Source: JAQVWU01 sp964628455
GTDB lineage: Bacteria > Bacillota > Clostridia > Oscillospirales > CAG-272
Direction: 5' to 3'
Assembly: GCA_964628455.1 (NCBI GenBank)
Contig: CAZVPD010000127.1
Coordinates: 1 to 11,301, forward strand
Length of the DNA stretch: 11,301 nt
Shown: in pieces, positions 1 to 7,230 of the stretch
Layout of the letters: each line of letters begins with the position of its first letter
Position numbering within the stretch: the stretch's first letter is position 1
Program-made: the position numbers and the translations under genes
The notes under the pieces: model-generated
The model's database searches: none
What the model saw: the letters and a program-made list of their open reading frames with translations, nothing else
Told to the model about the DNA's origin: nothing

Positions 1-1659
1 GACGGTCAGCCTAAAAACCCTTCAAGGACGACGGTCGATAAGGACGGCAGCGTATGGGTTGCCAACCGCGACGGTCATTCCGTAACGCGCATCTGCACGC
101 CCGAAAGCGGTTTGTTCATAGACAAAAACCTCAACGGCGTCTGCGACACGTCAGCCGGTCTCGGTGACATCAGGGCGTGGATCGGTGCCGATGTTTCGAC
201 AGCGGAGGACGAATGCATCATCAATTATGTTTTGGTCCATTCATGGGGAACAAGGCATCTTTCCATTGACACGGCAAATAATGTCTGGGTCAGCGGTACT
301 GGTTTGGGTTGGGATCTACCCGGACAGATTTTTGATTTGATTGACGATGAATCGGGCGCTATCATAAGGACGGAAGGTCCGTTTCCGGCCGGCGGTTACG
401 GCGGACTGATTGATTCCCATAATGTCATCTGGTCCGAGTCCTCCGGAAATCTTTTAAGGCTTGATGTAAATACATCTCCACCGTCATACACCACAACCGG
501 CGGTTACTCCGGTTACGGGCTTGGAATCGACTCTTTTGGCAATGTATGGAATTCAAGTTACGGCGGTGGTTCGATCAGAAAATATGATCCCGACGGAATG
601 CTGATCGGCACATATGATCAGGGATATCCACTCGCCCAGGGCGTCTGTGTCGGCCTTGACGGTGATGTATGGGTGGCTCATTCATTAAGTCAGTCATATG
701 GCGCGGGGTCGGTCGGACATCTGAACAACGACGGCATTTTGATCGGTAACGTGGAGGGTCTTCCCTACGGTCCGACGGGTGTGGCCGTTGACGCCAATGG
801 ATTCATCTGGGCGACCTGTTATGGGACCGGAGATGTGGTAAAAATAGATCCCAACGCTGGACCCGCAGGGGCTGACGGCACTCCCATCGGCGAGGTTGTT
901 GATACGGTTAATCTCGGCTCTGGTGCTTTATTATACAATTACAGCGACATGACGGGCAGCACACTCCAGGGCGCTCCGAATATGGGTACCTGGACGGCCG
1001 TGTTCGACAGCGGGATCGAAGATGCGAAATGGGGCCATATCGACTGGAGCGAACTGCTCCCCGTTGGTTCTGCGATCGATGTGTTTGCCGCGACAAGTAT
1101 CGATAATGCTGTGTTCACACCTCAGATTCCCGTGACAAAAACGGCCGATTTGGATATTCCCGACGGCCGGTTTATTAAGATCGTGGTAAATTTCACGCGT
1201 TCTTCCGAAGAAGGGGAATTGACCCCTGTTTTGTATGACCTCACGGTAAAGACGGAAAACAGCCCTCCCGATACTTCCGAAGCGTATCCGAGCATCGGGG
1301 TGCTCTGGCCTCCCAATAACAAAATGGTCGATATCGAGATTCTCGGTGTCACCGATCCCGACGGCGACGAAGTGACGATTGCGATTACCGGGATCACCGG
1401 CGACGAGGCGACCGCGACCGAACCCGGCGCGGCAGGAGTAAAGCATGCGCCCGACGCCGTGATCATCGGAGGGGCTTCGGCAAGCCTGCGCGCCGAACGT
1501 TCGGGTACCGCCGACGGCCGCGTCTATGTCATTGACTTCACGGCGACCGATATTCATGGTGAAGTAAGTACCGGTAGCGTAGCCGTGTGCGTCCCGCACG
1601 ATTTTGAAGTTCCCGCCGTTGACAGCGGTCAGCTTTATGACGCGACCGTTAATAACTGA
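1..1659 (+). CDS. Vgb/NHL-like beta-propeller protein with LWPPN-type C-terminal domain (5'-truncated)
   Basis: The reading frame is open from base 1, so the N-terminus and any signal peptide lie outside the window; 552 residues are visible. Propeller blades recur with a D-x-x-G/N-x-[VI]-W core: DKDGSVWVA (near residues 14-22), TANNVWVSG (91-99), SHNVIWSES, SFGNVWNSS, LDGDVWVAH and ANGFIWATC (to about 270). This pattern is typical of streptogramin-lyase (Vgb)/NHL-like propellers. DKNLNGVCD (residues 41-49) resembles a calcium-binding loop. Residues about 290-420 look like a beta-sandwich ending in PVLYDLTV. Residues about 421-552 form a domain with GVLWPPNNKMV, TDPDGDEVTI, ASLRAERSG and a VPHD end, which I recognise from secreted propeller proteins of several phyla. 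It is probably extracellular or surface-located; the ligand is unknown. I do not claim lyase activity, because I cannot place the Vgb catalytic residues. It is followed by its own terminator and appears unrelated to the sugar operon. Confidence 0.75.
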   Translation, partial: DGQPKNPSRTTVDKDGSVWVANRDGHSVTRICTPESGLFIDKNLNGVCDTSAGLGDIRAWIGADVSTAEDECIINYVLVHSWGTRHLSIDTANNVWVSGTGLGWDLPGQIFDLIDDESGAIIRTEGPFPAGGYGGLIDSHNVIWSESSGNLLRLDVNTSPPSYTTTGGYSGYGLGIDSFGNVWNSSYGGGSIRKYDPDGMLIGTYDQGYPLAQGVCVGLDGDVWVAHSLSQSYGAGSVGHLNNDGILIGNVEGLPYGPTGVAVDANGFIWATCYGTGDVVKIDPNAGPAGADGTPIGEVVDTVNLGSGALLYNYSDMTGSTLQGAPNMGTWTAVFDSGIEDAKWGHIDWSELLPVGSAIDVFAATSIDNAVFTPQIPVTKTADLDIPDGRFIKIVVNFTRSSEEGELTPVLYDLTVKTENSPPDTSEAYPSIGVLWPPNNKMVDIEILGVTDPDGDEVTIAITGITGDEATATEPGAAGVKHAPDAVIIGGASASLRAERSGTADGRVYVIDFTATDIHGEVSTGSVAVCVPHDFEVPAVDSGQLYDATVNN

Positions 1660-1704
1660 TGTCATAGGTCTTGCGAATACCGGATAACTTCTTTGTGATA
1701 AGGT

Positions 1705-1747
1705 GGAGCCGCAGCAAAAGTAAAATTTTGCGCGGCTCCTTTCTTTT
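1705..1747 (+). terminator. Rho-independent terminator of the propeller gene
   Basis: GGAGCCGC (1705-1712) pairs with GCGGCTCC (1732-1739). After one bulged A (1713), GCAAAA (1714-1719) pairs with TTTTGC (1726-1731) around a six-base loop. The stem runs into TTTCTTTT (1740-1747). The hairpin lies 46 bases after the TGA/TAA end of the propeller gene and ahead of the next promoter, so it separates that gene from the sugar operon. Confidence 0.9.
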
Positions 1748-1812
1748 ATGTCTGCTTTTTCGGAAAATTCTCCTGCGGGCAGAATTTATCGGATTTCTCT
1801 ATTATTGATATA

Positions 1813-1840
1813 TTGTTTTTTTCTGTTGGGATGGTATAAT
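1813..1840 (+). promoter_or_regulatory. Sigma-A-type promoter with extended -10
   Basis: A perfect TATAAT (1835-1840) is preceded by TG at 1832-1833, giving the extended -10 form TGnTATAAT. A weak -35 (TTGTTT, 1813-1818) sits 16 bases upstream. Transcription would start near 1847 and produce a leader of about 125 nt before the lipoprotein start. No operator palindrome is evident across the promoter itself. It would drive the three-gene operon 1973-6637, since no other convincing promoter or terminator separates those genes. Confidence 0.7.
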
Positions 1841-1850
1841 GCATAGAGAA

Positions 1851-1875
1851 CGTCTTTTTCCCGGATGTAAAGACG
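1851..1875 (+). promoter_or_regulatory. Leader stem-loop near the predicted transcript start
   Basis: CGTCTTT (1851-1857) and AAAGACG (1869-1875) form a perfect 7-bp stem around an 11-base loop, beginning only a few bases after the predicted start site. It could be an operator-like inverted repeat for a repressor or a 5' stabilising hairpin in the mRNA. It has no T tract, so it is not a terminator. I do not recognise it as any named riboswitch. The rest of the leader (1876-1955) shows nothing recognisable. Confidence 0.4.
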
Positions 1876-1972
1876 ATAAGTCACCCTTGGTACGCCGTTT
1901 CACACGGAAATAGTATCTCTCTGCCCGGTTGGCTTTATCTGTTTTATTGACAAACGAAAGGATCATCGGATT

Positions 1973-3421
1973 ATGAAAGCTTTTTTTAGATTCGCCTCGG
2001 GTGTCCTTGTGCCTGTGATGTTTCTGCTTATGATTTCCTGCGCGGCCGGAACACCGGAGCAGGCGGATGAAAGCGCCGGCGCCGCGCTGACCGAAGTACC
2101 GGAGACCGAACGTCCCTACCCTGTTCTGCCCGATATCACGTACGACGGTTATGTCTTTAACATCCTCTGTTTCGACAATGCAGGCGCCAACCAGTGGACC
2201 GGCATTCCGAGTGACCTCACCGCCGAAGAAGAAACGGGCGAACCGCTCAATGACAGCGTTTTCCTTCGCAACCGCAGGACGGAAGAGCGGTTCGACATCG
2301 TGATCACTTCGGTTTATTCTTCGGATGTCATGAATCAGCTGCGCGCGAGCGTGATGGCGGCCGATGACGCTTACGGCGCGGTCTTCCCCCGCATGTACGA
2401 CTTTCCGGCCTTGATCGGCGCCGACCTGCTTTTTAACCTGAATGACCTTACTGATTTCGATCTCGGCGCGCCGTGGTGGGACGCGAAGTCGGTCGAAGCG
2501 CTCGATATGAACGGAAAGCTCTTCGGCGCAGTCTGCGACATCACCTACATCGACAAGCTTTCGACCTATGTCGTCTATTACAACAAGAGCCTCGCCGCCG
2601 ACTACAACCTTGACTCGGTGAATGAAACCGTTCTTGACGGCCGATGGACGTGGGAAAGCATGCACACCGCCGCGAGGGACGTCTCGAACGACGTCGACGG
2701 TGACGGTAAAATGACGCAGAGCGACGCTTACGGCGTTGCCTGCCAGAACGACGCCGCTTACATCTACTACCATGCCGCCGGTTTGCTCACATGTGAGACC
2801 GATTCGGAGGGTTATCCAGAATTCGTGCTCGGTGAAGAGAAGAACCTTGTCGTGATGCAGGAGATCTACGGCATCATGAACGACAGCGGGCTTTTCTTCA
2901 ACCGTCAGACCTACGGACTGTCCGTGCTCGATGCGATCACGATGTTTATCGAAAACCGCGTGCTCTTCCTCATCCGCCCGGTTCAGACCATGCTTTCCCT
3001 GCGCGACATGCAGGCCGATTTCGGGATCATTCCGATGCCGAAATACAGTGAAAGCCAGGAGGATTACCATTCTTCGGTCAATCCCTATACGGCTGTTCTG
3101 CTCTGTCTGCCGAAAGTGATGGGTGATGTCGAACGCACTTCGGCGGTCGTAGAGTCCCTCGCCGCCGATTCCCGGTATGAGGTCATGCCGGCCTTTTACG
3201 ACCTTGTCATCGGCCGGAAACTCGTGCGCGACGAACAGTCGACCGAAATGCTCGACCGCATTTTTAATGCACGCGTGTATGACATCGGCTGCATCTGGAA
3301 CTTCGGGGATTTCCTGACCGGCATCATCACGAAGTTTGATCAGCCCGTCGCCTCGAACGTCGCTTCCATGCAGAATGCCGTCGGCAAGGGGATCGATGAA
3401 CTGCGCGCGGTCATCGGGTGA
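1973..3421 (+). CDS. Lipoprotein extracellular solute-binding protein (sugar ABC type, family 1-like)
   Basis: This 482-residue protein starts at ATG 1973 behind GAAAGGA (1956-1962). The N-terminus has K2 and R6, a hydrophobic stretch (residues 7-21) and C23 in LMISC, a lipobox with Met rather than Leu at -3. A low-complexity linker rich in A/G/E/T follows, so the protein should be lipid-anchored outside the membrane. Features typical of clostridial family 1 carbohydrate-binding proteins are YYNKSLAADYNLD, the DGRWTWESM segment, and an EF-hand-like loop with Asp at 240, 242, 244 and 251 (DVDGDGKMTQSD) followed by AYG. In binding proteins this loop usually structures the C-lobe. The expected role is capture of an oligosaccharide for an ABC importer; no permease or ATPase gene is in the window, so its transporter is elsewhere or it serves as a sensor or capture protein. 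It is the first gene of the operon, 19 bases ahead of the kinase. Confidence 0.85.
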   Translation: MKAFFRFASGVLVPVMFLLMISCAAGTPEQADESAGAALTEVPETERPYPVLPDITYDGYVFNILCFDNAGANQWTGIPSDLTAEEETGEPLNDSVFLRNRRTEERFDIVITSVYSSDVMNQLRASVMAADDAYGAVFPRMYDFPALIGADLLFNLNDLTDFDLGAPWWDAKSVEALDMNGKLFGAVCDITYIDKLSTYVVYYNKSLAADYNLDSVNETVLDGRWTWESMHTAARDVSNDVDGDGKMTQSDAYGVACQNDAAYIYYHAAGLLTCETDSEGYPEFVLGEEKNLVVMQEIYGIMNDSGLFFNRQTYGLSVLDAITMFIENRVLFLIRPVQTMLSLRDMQADFGIIPMPKYSESQEDYHSSVNPYTAVLLCLPKVMGDVERTSAVVESLAADSRYEVMPAFYDLVIGRKLVRDEQSTEMLDRIFNARVYDIGCIWNFGDFLTGIITKFDQPVASNVASMQNAVGKGIDELRAVIG

Positions 3422-3428
3422 CTCCCGT

Positions 3429-3436
3429 GAGGAAAG
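3429..3436 (+). promoter_or_regulatory. Ribosome binding site fixing the kinase start
   Basis: GAGGAAAG ends four bases before ATG 3441. This strong site decides the start and shows that the odd 74-residue N-terminal segment is translated. No comparable site lies directly before the kinase core at about 3663, and the in-frame ATGs at 3513 and 3525 have only a GGGGG run very close to the codon. Confidence 0.8.
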
Positions 3437-3440
3437 CATA

Positions 3441-4574
3441 ATGGACGAAATATCCGGAATTTTAGCGAAAAATCTTCGTGACCGGCGCCGCGGACCCGGA
3501 TACACGCGGACAATGCCGGGGGATATGCCGCGGTATTCCGGAAAATCGATCGGCAAACGGGAATCCGGTGCCGCGCTTCCCGGGGCGGATGTGCCGATAA
3601 ACCTCCCCCGTGAATTCGGAACGGACCTGAACTCCCTCCGCGTCTTTCCTTCCGGGATCTCCTTCTATCTGGGTGTGGACGGCGGCGCTACCAAGACCGC
3701 GTTCGCTCTGGCAGATGAAAACGGCCGTGTGGTCCGGACGCTTCGGCTCGGGCCCTGCAATCCGTTTGACGTCGGGATGGAAGCCGCGCAGCAGCTGCTT
3801 ATAAACGGGATAGGGGAAGTCTGCGGCGGGATCCCGGGACAGGCGATATCCGCTTTTGCGGGCATTTCCGGCGGAACGTCGGGCGGAAACAAAAAAATAT
3901 TTGAAAAATTCTTCGAAAGGTTTTCTTTCGGACGCTGCGTGAACGGTTCCGATGCCGAAAATGCGCTGGCGGTCACCCTGCGCGGGAACGACGGGGTTGT
4001 CGCGGTCATCGGCACGGGAAGCGTTGTATACGCCGTGCATGACGGTGAACAGAGCAGAACAGGCGGTTACGGCTATCTGTTCGACAAGGGCGGAAACGGT
4101 TTTTCGATCGGCCGCGACTGCATACACAGCGCCCTGAGGCAGCTGGACGGAAGCGGCCGGGACACTGTCCTGACCGCCATGACGGAAAAACAGGTCGGCG
4201 GGAATATCATCGATCATCTCGGCGATATTTACGCCAAAGGAAAGACATACATCGCTTCTTATGCCCCTCTTGTGTTTGAAGCCTGTTCGAATGGGGACCT
4301 GGTGGCGGCCGAAATCCTCGAAGATAATTTCCGCTGCCTTGCCGGTCAGATTTCCGCCGGCTCAAAGGGTAAATGGAGTAAAAACGACAGGGTGAAGATG
4401 GCGCTGATCGGGGGGCTTATTCGGTATGAGCCGCACATTCGACCGGTCCTCGAACGGGAACTCGCGGAATATGAAAAAATCGAGTGGTTTTTCTGCGGGG
4501 ATGAACCGGTGACAGGAGCCCTGATGCTTGCGGGGGCTCCGGTGTCCGACAGCGGAAACCAAGGCAGTCTGTGA
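3441..4574 (+). CDS. BadF/BadG/BcrA/BcrD-family sugar kinase (N-acetylglucosamine kinase-like) with degenerate HTH-like N-terminus
   Basis: The protein has 377 residues from ATG 3441. Residues 75-377 form an ASKHA-fold kinase: phosphate-1 loop YLGVDGGATKT (76-86, with Ala where the family usually has Gly), AFAGISGG (138-145), SDAEN (170-174, D171 the likely catalytic base), phosphate-2 motif IGTGS (190-194), GGYGYLFDKGGNGFSIG (208-224), and adenosine-site LIGGL (322-326). Family members phosphorylate N-acetylglucosamine and related sugars with ATP; the exact substrate cannot be read here. Residues 1-74 are extra. They align without gaps to an XRE helix-turn-helix: NLRDRRRGPGYT (11-22), YSGKSIGKRESGAALP (32-47) and REFGTDLNSL (57-66). 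However, core positions are replaced by Pro, Arg or Gly (R15, R23, P26, G27, P30, R40, P52). The segment is therefore a strongly diverged or decayed DNA-binding domain. The gene sits between the binding protein and the glycosidase, as expected for a cytoplasmic kinase acting on the released sugar. The kinase call is firm; the HTH origin is inference. Confidence 0.85.
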   Translation: MDEISGILAKNLRDRRRGPGYTRTMPGDMPRYSGKSIGKRESGAALPGADVPINLPREFGTDLNSLRVFPSGISFYLGVDGGATKTAFALADENGRVVRTLRLGPCNPFDVGMEAAQQLLINGIGEVCGGIPGQAISAFAGISGGTSGGNKKIFEKFFERFSFGRCVNGSDAENALAVTLRGNDGVVAVIGTGSVVYAVHDGEQSRTGGYGYLFDKGGNGFSIGRDCIHSALRQLDGSGRDTVLTAMTEKQVGGNIIDHLGDIYAKGKTYIASYAPLVFEACSNGDLVAAEILEDNFRCLAGQISAGSKGKWSKNDRVKMALIGGLIRYEPHIRPVLERELAEYEKIEWFFCGDEPVTGALMLAGAPVSDSGNQGSL

Positions 4575-4599
4575 ACGGGTATGACGAAAAAAAACAGGA

Positions 4600-4604
4600 A
4601 AGGA
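4600..4604 (+). promoter_or_regulatory. Ribosome binding site supporting GTG 4613
   Basis: AAGGA lies eight bases before GTG 4613, inside the purine-rich AGGAAAGGAAACAG stretch (4596-4609). An in-frame GTG at 4571 overlaps the kinase stop (GTGA), but it would add 14 charged residues (NGYDEKKQERKQF) that look like read-through of the ribosome binding region. Confidence 0.65.
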
Positions 4605-4612
4605 AACAGTTC

Positions 4613-6637
4613 GTGAATGTAAAAATTGTGCGCAGAAGCGGAAAGCTGTGTCTCTCGATCGGAGATAGGATCTTTCCCGCGATGGCATTTAAGTCCTTCC
4701 GCCCCAATCCTGCCAACATTTCGGAATTCTACGCCGCCGGAGTGCGCCTTTTTGAAGTGCTGTCGAGCGGGGTCATCTGTGCTCTCGGGGTTCCCTATTC
4801 GCGTTTCGGAGAATCGTGGGTCGGCGAGGGCGAGTATGATTTTGCTCCTTTTGACCGGCAGATGGATATGTTCCTTGAAAACGCGCCCGGGGGATACTTC
4901 GCTCCGATGTTCCAGATCGATACCCGGCCGTGGTACCTTGCGAATCATCCCGACGCCCCCAACTCCTTTACCCATCTGTCGCAGATCGCGGGGGACGGGC
5001 ATTTCCGCCGTCAGGCCGCCGATTACCTCAAAGCGATGATAACGCACTGCGAGGAAAAATACGGCGGACACGTCTACGGTTATTTCATGCTGGGCGGTAC
5101 GACCACCGAGTGGTTCTCCGACCGCGATTATGAGGAGTCCCATCCCATCAAAGAGGCTGCCTATCGCCGCTTTACGGGAGATAAGACAGCCGTTCTACCC
5201 TCGAAAGAACGCCTGGAACGGGACGGAGAGGTTTTTCTGGGCGGTGATGAGGACGATATACGGACCGCGCGGCGCTTCCATGCCTCGCTGATCTCCGATC
5301 TTATTCTTTTCTTTGCCGCCGAAGCGCAGAGCATCCTGCGGCATAAAAAGCTGCTCGGTCTCTACTTCGGCTATCTTTTCGAGCTGGGCGCGCCGCGGCT
5401 GTTCAATGCCGGTCACCTTGACTATGAGCGGGTCTTTTTCTCGGACGATCTCGATATGTTCTCCGCTCCGTCCTCCTATTCCTTCCGGATGCAGACCGAT
5501 CCGAGCGCCTTCATGGTCACGCAGAAGACGCTGGACATGCATGAAAAGCTTTATTTCCATGAATTCGACCACCGCACGCATACCATACCGGTCATGCTTG
5601 AGGAACCGGCCGAAAATTCGGACAATCGGATCATCCGGGGGATACCGGGCGCCGAAAATCGCTGCGCGAACGAGTCCGAATCTTTGAACCTCATGTACCG
5701 CGACTTTCTGCTCTGTAAAGCAAACGGTGCGGCATTCCGGTGGTTCGACATGTTTGACGGCTGGTTCCGTTCGGAAGGGATGATGGGTGCGATTGCCGGT
5801 ATGCTTTCCCTCGATCAGATCCTGCTCGGATACGACAGCGCTTCGGCGGCTGAGATTGCGGTTTTTGCGGGCGGAGAGGCGATGTACGGCGTTCGCAAAT
5901 CCTCGCCGCTGACAAACCTGGCCCTCAATGCCTTTCGCCGGACCCTTGCGGAAATCGGCGCCCCTTATGATGTCTATACTTTTTCCGACCTCGCTTTGCC
6001 CGTATGCGAAAATTACCGGTTAGTTATCTTCCTGAACGCCTACGACATCCCCCCCGTGTGGCAGGATCGGATCAAAAGCCGCTTTGAGCGTGATAAGAAA
6101 ACGATTCTGTGGCTGTATGCGCCCGATTATGCCCGTGACGGGGTCAATTCGGCGGAAAACATCGCGGGCATCACGCGGATTTCCGTGGAAGAAAGCCGCA
6201 ATACGCACGGCGATTTTCAGTATCGCGGCCGGACTGCCGCAAATCCGCTTGCGCCGCCATTTTTCCGTGTTGACGATCGGAACGCGGAAACTCTAGCCGT
6301 TTTTGCGGACGGAACGACCGCCTGCGCGCGGAAAAAACTGCCGGCTTATACCTCGGTTTACTGTGCGTGCCCGAACCCGCCGTCATCGCTCCTGCGCGAT
6401 ATCGCCCGGGAGAGCGGCTGCTTCATATACAGTGAAGATCCGCTCGTTTACACCTATGTCTGCAGTGCCTTCGTCGGAGTATACAACGCGTCCGATTCGG
6501 ACTGTTCCGTCTCGGTGCGCGGGGACGGAACCTATACCGATCTTTTCACGGACATAAAAGTTTACGCCGCCGGCGGAAAACTGATGCTGCCGGTCCGGCA
6601 GCTGCGTGCGTTTATGCTCATGCCGGTTTCGGATTAA
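4613..6637 (+). CDS. GH42-like glycoside hydrolase (putative beta-galactosidase-type, clan GH-A fold)
   Basis: The preferred start is GTG 4613 (674 residues); GTG 4571 would give 688 and couple to the kinase stop. There is no signal peptide, so the enzyme is likely cytoplasmic. Residues about 15-400 look like a TIM barrel: FPAMAFKSFRPN (21-32), GVRLFEVL (43-50), FAPMFQIDTRPWYL (96-109), and YGYFMLGGTTTEWF (155-168), where E166 fits the acid/base at the end of strand 4. FHEFDHRTHT offers E317 as a nucleophile candidate. Residues about 412-520 (EIAVFAGGEAMYG, GAPYDVYTFSDL, RLVIFLNAYDI) resemble the Rossmann-like trimerisation domain of GH42, followed by a C-terminal beta-sandwich. GH42 enzymes usually have Asn-Glu at the acid/base; here Thr precedes Glu, so this is a divergent branch and the substrate is uncertain. 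It is the last gene of the operon and would supply monosaccharide to the kinase encoded just upstream. Confidence 0.7.
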   Translation: MNVKIVRRSGKLCLSIGDRIFPAMAFKSFRPNPANISEFYAAGVRLFEVLSSGVICALGVPYSRFGESWVGEGEYDFAPFDRQMDMFLENAPGGYFAPMFQIDTRPWYLANHPDAPNSFTHLSQIAGDGHFRRQAADYLKAMITHCEEKYGGHVYGYFMLGGTTTEWFSDRDYEESHPIKEAAYRRFTGDKTAVLPSKERLERDGEVFLGGDEDDIRTARRFHASLISDLILFFAAEAQSILRHKKLLGLYFGYLFELGAPRLFNAGHLDYERVFFSDDLDMFSAPSSYSFRMQTDPSAFMVTQKTLDMHEKLYFHEFDHRTHTIPVMLEEPAENSDNRIIRGIPGAENRCANESESLNLMYRDFLLCKANGAAFRWFDMFDGWFRSEGMMGAIAGMLSLDQILLGYDSASAAEIAVFAGGEAMYGVRKSSPLTNLALNAFRRTLAEIGAPYDVYTFSDLALPVCENYRLVIFLNAYDIPPVWQDRIKSRFERDKKTILWLYAPDYARDGVNSAENIAGITRISVEESRNTHGDFQYRGRTAANPLAPPFFRVDDRNAETLAVFADGTTACARKKLPAYTSVYCACPNPPSSLLRDIARESGCFIYSEDPLVYTYVCSAFVGVYNASDSDCSVSVRGDGTYTDLFTDIKVYAAGGKLMLPVRQLRAFMLMPVSD

Positions 6638-6886
6638 AGATTTCTCCCTTTAATCCCGGACTTCCCTTGGCGGAACAACAAAACTCCGGACTTTTATCGT
6701 ATTCTTTTACACTCCGTAATACCTGCCTAGGATCCTAACTTTTATGTTTAATATCCGCAAAATGCACGAAAGTCCTTTATCAGGCCTTTTACGACGTTAT
6801 TTATCTTAAAAACTGCGTTCTGTATATAATTTTTTTAACTCGCCGGCGTCCTTTCCAATTTCTTTCCGAAACAAACTTACTCGTAA
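6638..6886. other. Convergent intergenic spacer, no gene recognised
   Basis: This stretch after the GH42-like gene is AT-richer than its surroundings. I see no coding frame, tRNA or strong terminator. CCGGACTT occurs twice (6656-6663 and 6686-6693), and a weak 5-bp pairing (6656-6660 with 6685-6689) is too short to call a terminator. Confidence 0.5.
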
Positions 6887-6972
6887 AGGCTCCGATGAAC
6901 GCTTTGCGTTCATTTACCAAAGGAGCTGTCACGCCCGCATGAACGCTTCGCGTTCATTGGTGACTGAGGATT
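6887..6972. repeat. Double-hairpin intergenic repeat, copy 1
   Basis: The unit reads AGGCTCC, hairpin A, ACCAAAGGAGCTGTCAC, hairpin B, TTGGTGACTGAGGATT. Hairpin A is ATGAACGC-TTT-GCGTTCAT (6895-6913) and hairpin B is ATGAACGC-TTC-GCGTTCAT (6939-6957), both perfect 8-bp stems. GGCTCC (6888-6893) can pair with GGAGCT (6921-6926) around hairpin A, and GTCAC (6928-6932) with GTGAC (6960-6964) around hairpin B. The outer cores resemble a repeat I know from intergenic regions of many gut Clostridia; the inner GAACGC hairpins seem particular to this genome. The element is non-coding: a spurious frame through copy 3 gives a repetitive peptide. Confidence 0.8.
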
Positions 6973-6973
6973 C

Positions 6974-7029
6974 GCATCCCTGAGGATGCTTCAAGCTGTC
7001 ATGCTCTTATGAACACAGTACTTTCATCT
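6974..7029. repeat. Extra hairpin and degenerate half-copy of the intergenic repeat
   Basis: GCATCC-CTGA-GGATGC (6974-6989) is a perfect 6-bp hairpin directly after copy 1. AGCTGTCATGCTCTTATGAAC (6994 onwards) then matches the second half of the unit (AGCTGTCAC-GCCCGCATGAAC), but the hairpin B sequence has decayed to ACAGTACTTTCAT. This suggests a partial duplication of the right half followed by drift. Confidence 0.5.
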
Positions 7030-7050
7030 TATTATAAATATATCCGTACC

Positions 7051-7170
7051 CCCGTAGGCTCCGTAGTATTACCGTATCCCCGTAGGCTCCGATGAACGCT
7101 TTGCGTTCATTTTACCAAAGGAGATGTCATGCCCGTATGAACGCTTCGCGTTCATTGGTGACTGAGAATT
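7051..7170. repeat. Double-hairpin intergenic repeat, copy 2 (with leader half)
   Basis: A 40-base leader contains CCGTAGGCTCCGTAGTATTACC (7053 on), ahead of the main unit starting AGGCTCC at 7084. Hairpins A (7092-7110) and B (7137-7155) are both perfect 8-bp stems. By eye it aligns without gaps to 7231-7350 with 15 differences in 120 columns. The right outer arm GTCAT pairs with GTGAC through one G-U wobble. Confidence 0.8.
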
Positions 7171-7230
7171 CTCTCCCTTGAAGATACGCTTTTCTGTGTA
7201 TTCACTTGTCTTTTTTATAAGATTCGTATC

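Noticed and set aside
3336..3440. Longer start for the kinase overlapping the lipoprotein gene.
   Set aside because: It would begin well inside the upstream gene without a good ribosome binding site, whereas ATG 3441 has GAGGAAAG at ideal distance.
1802..3556. A 584-codon open frame on the minus strand.
   Set aside because: It lies antisense to the lipoprotein gene, runs through its promoter and ribosome binding site, is rich in Arg/His/Asp/Val without any recognisable domain, and reflects the GC-rich codon pattern of the real gene.
6655..6693. Terminator directly after the GH42-like gene.
   Set aside because: The only pairing is five base pairs around a 24-base loop, so I do not call it; the 7401-7442 hairpin is a better candidate.
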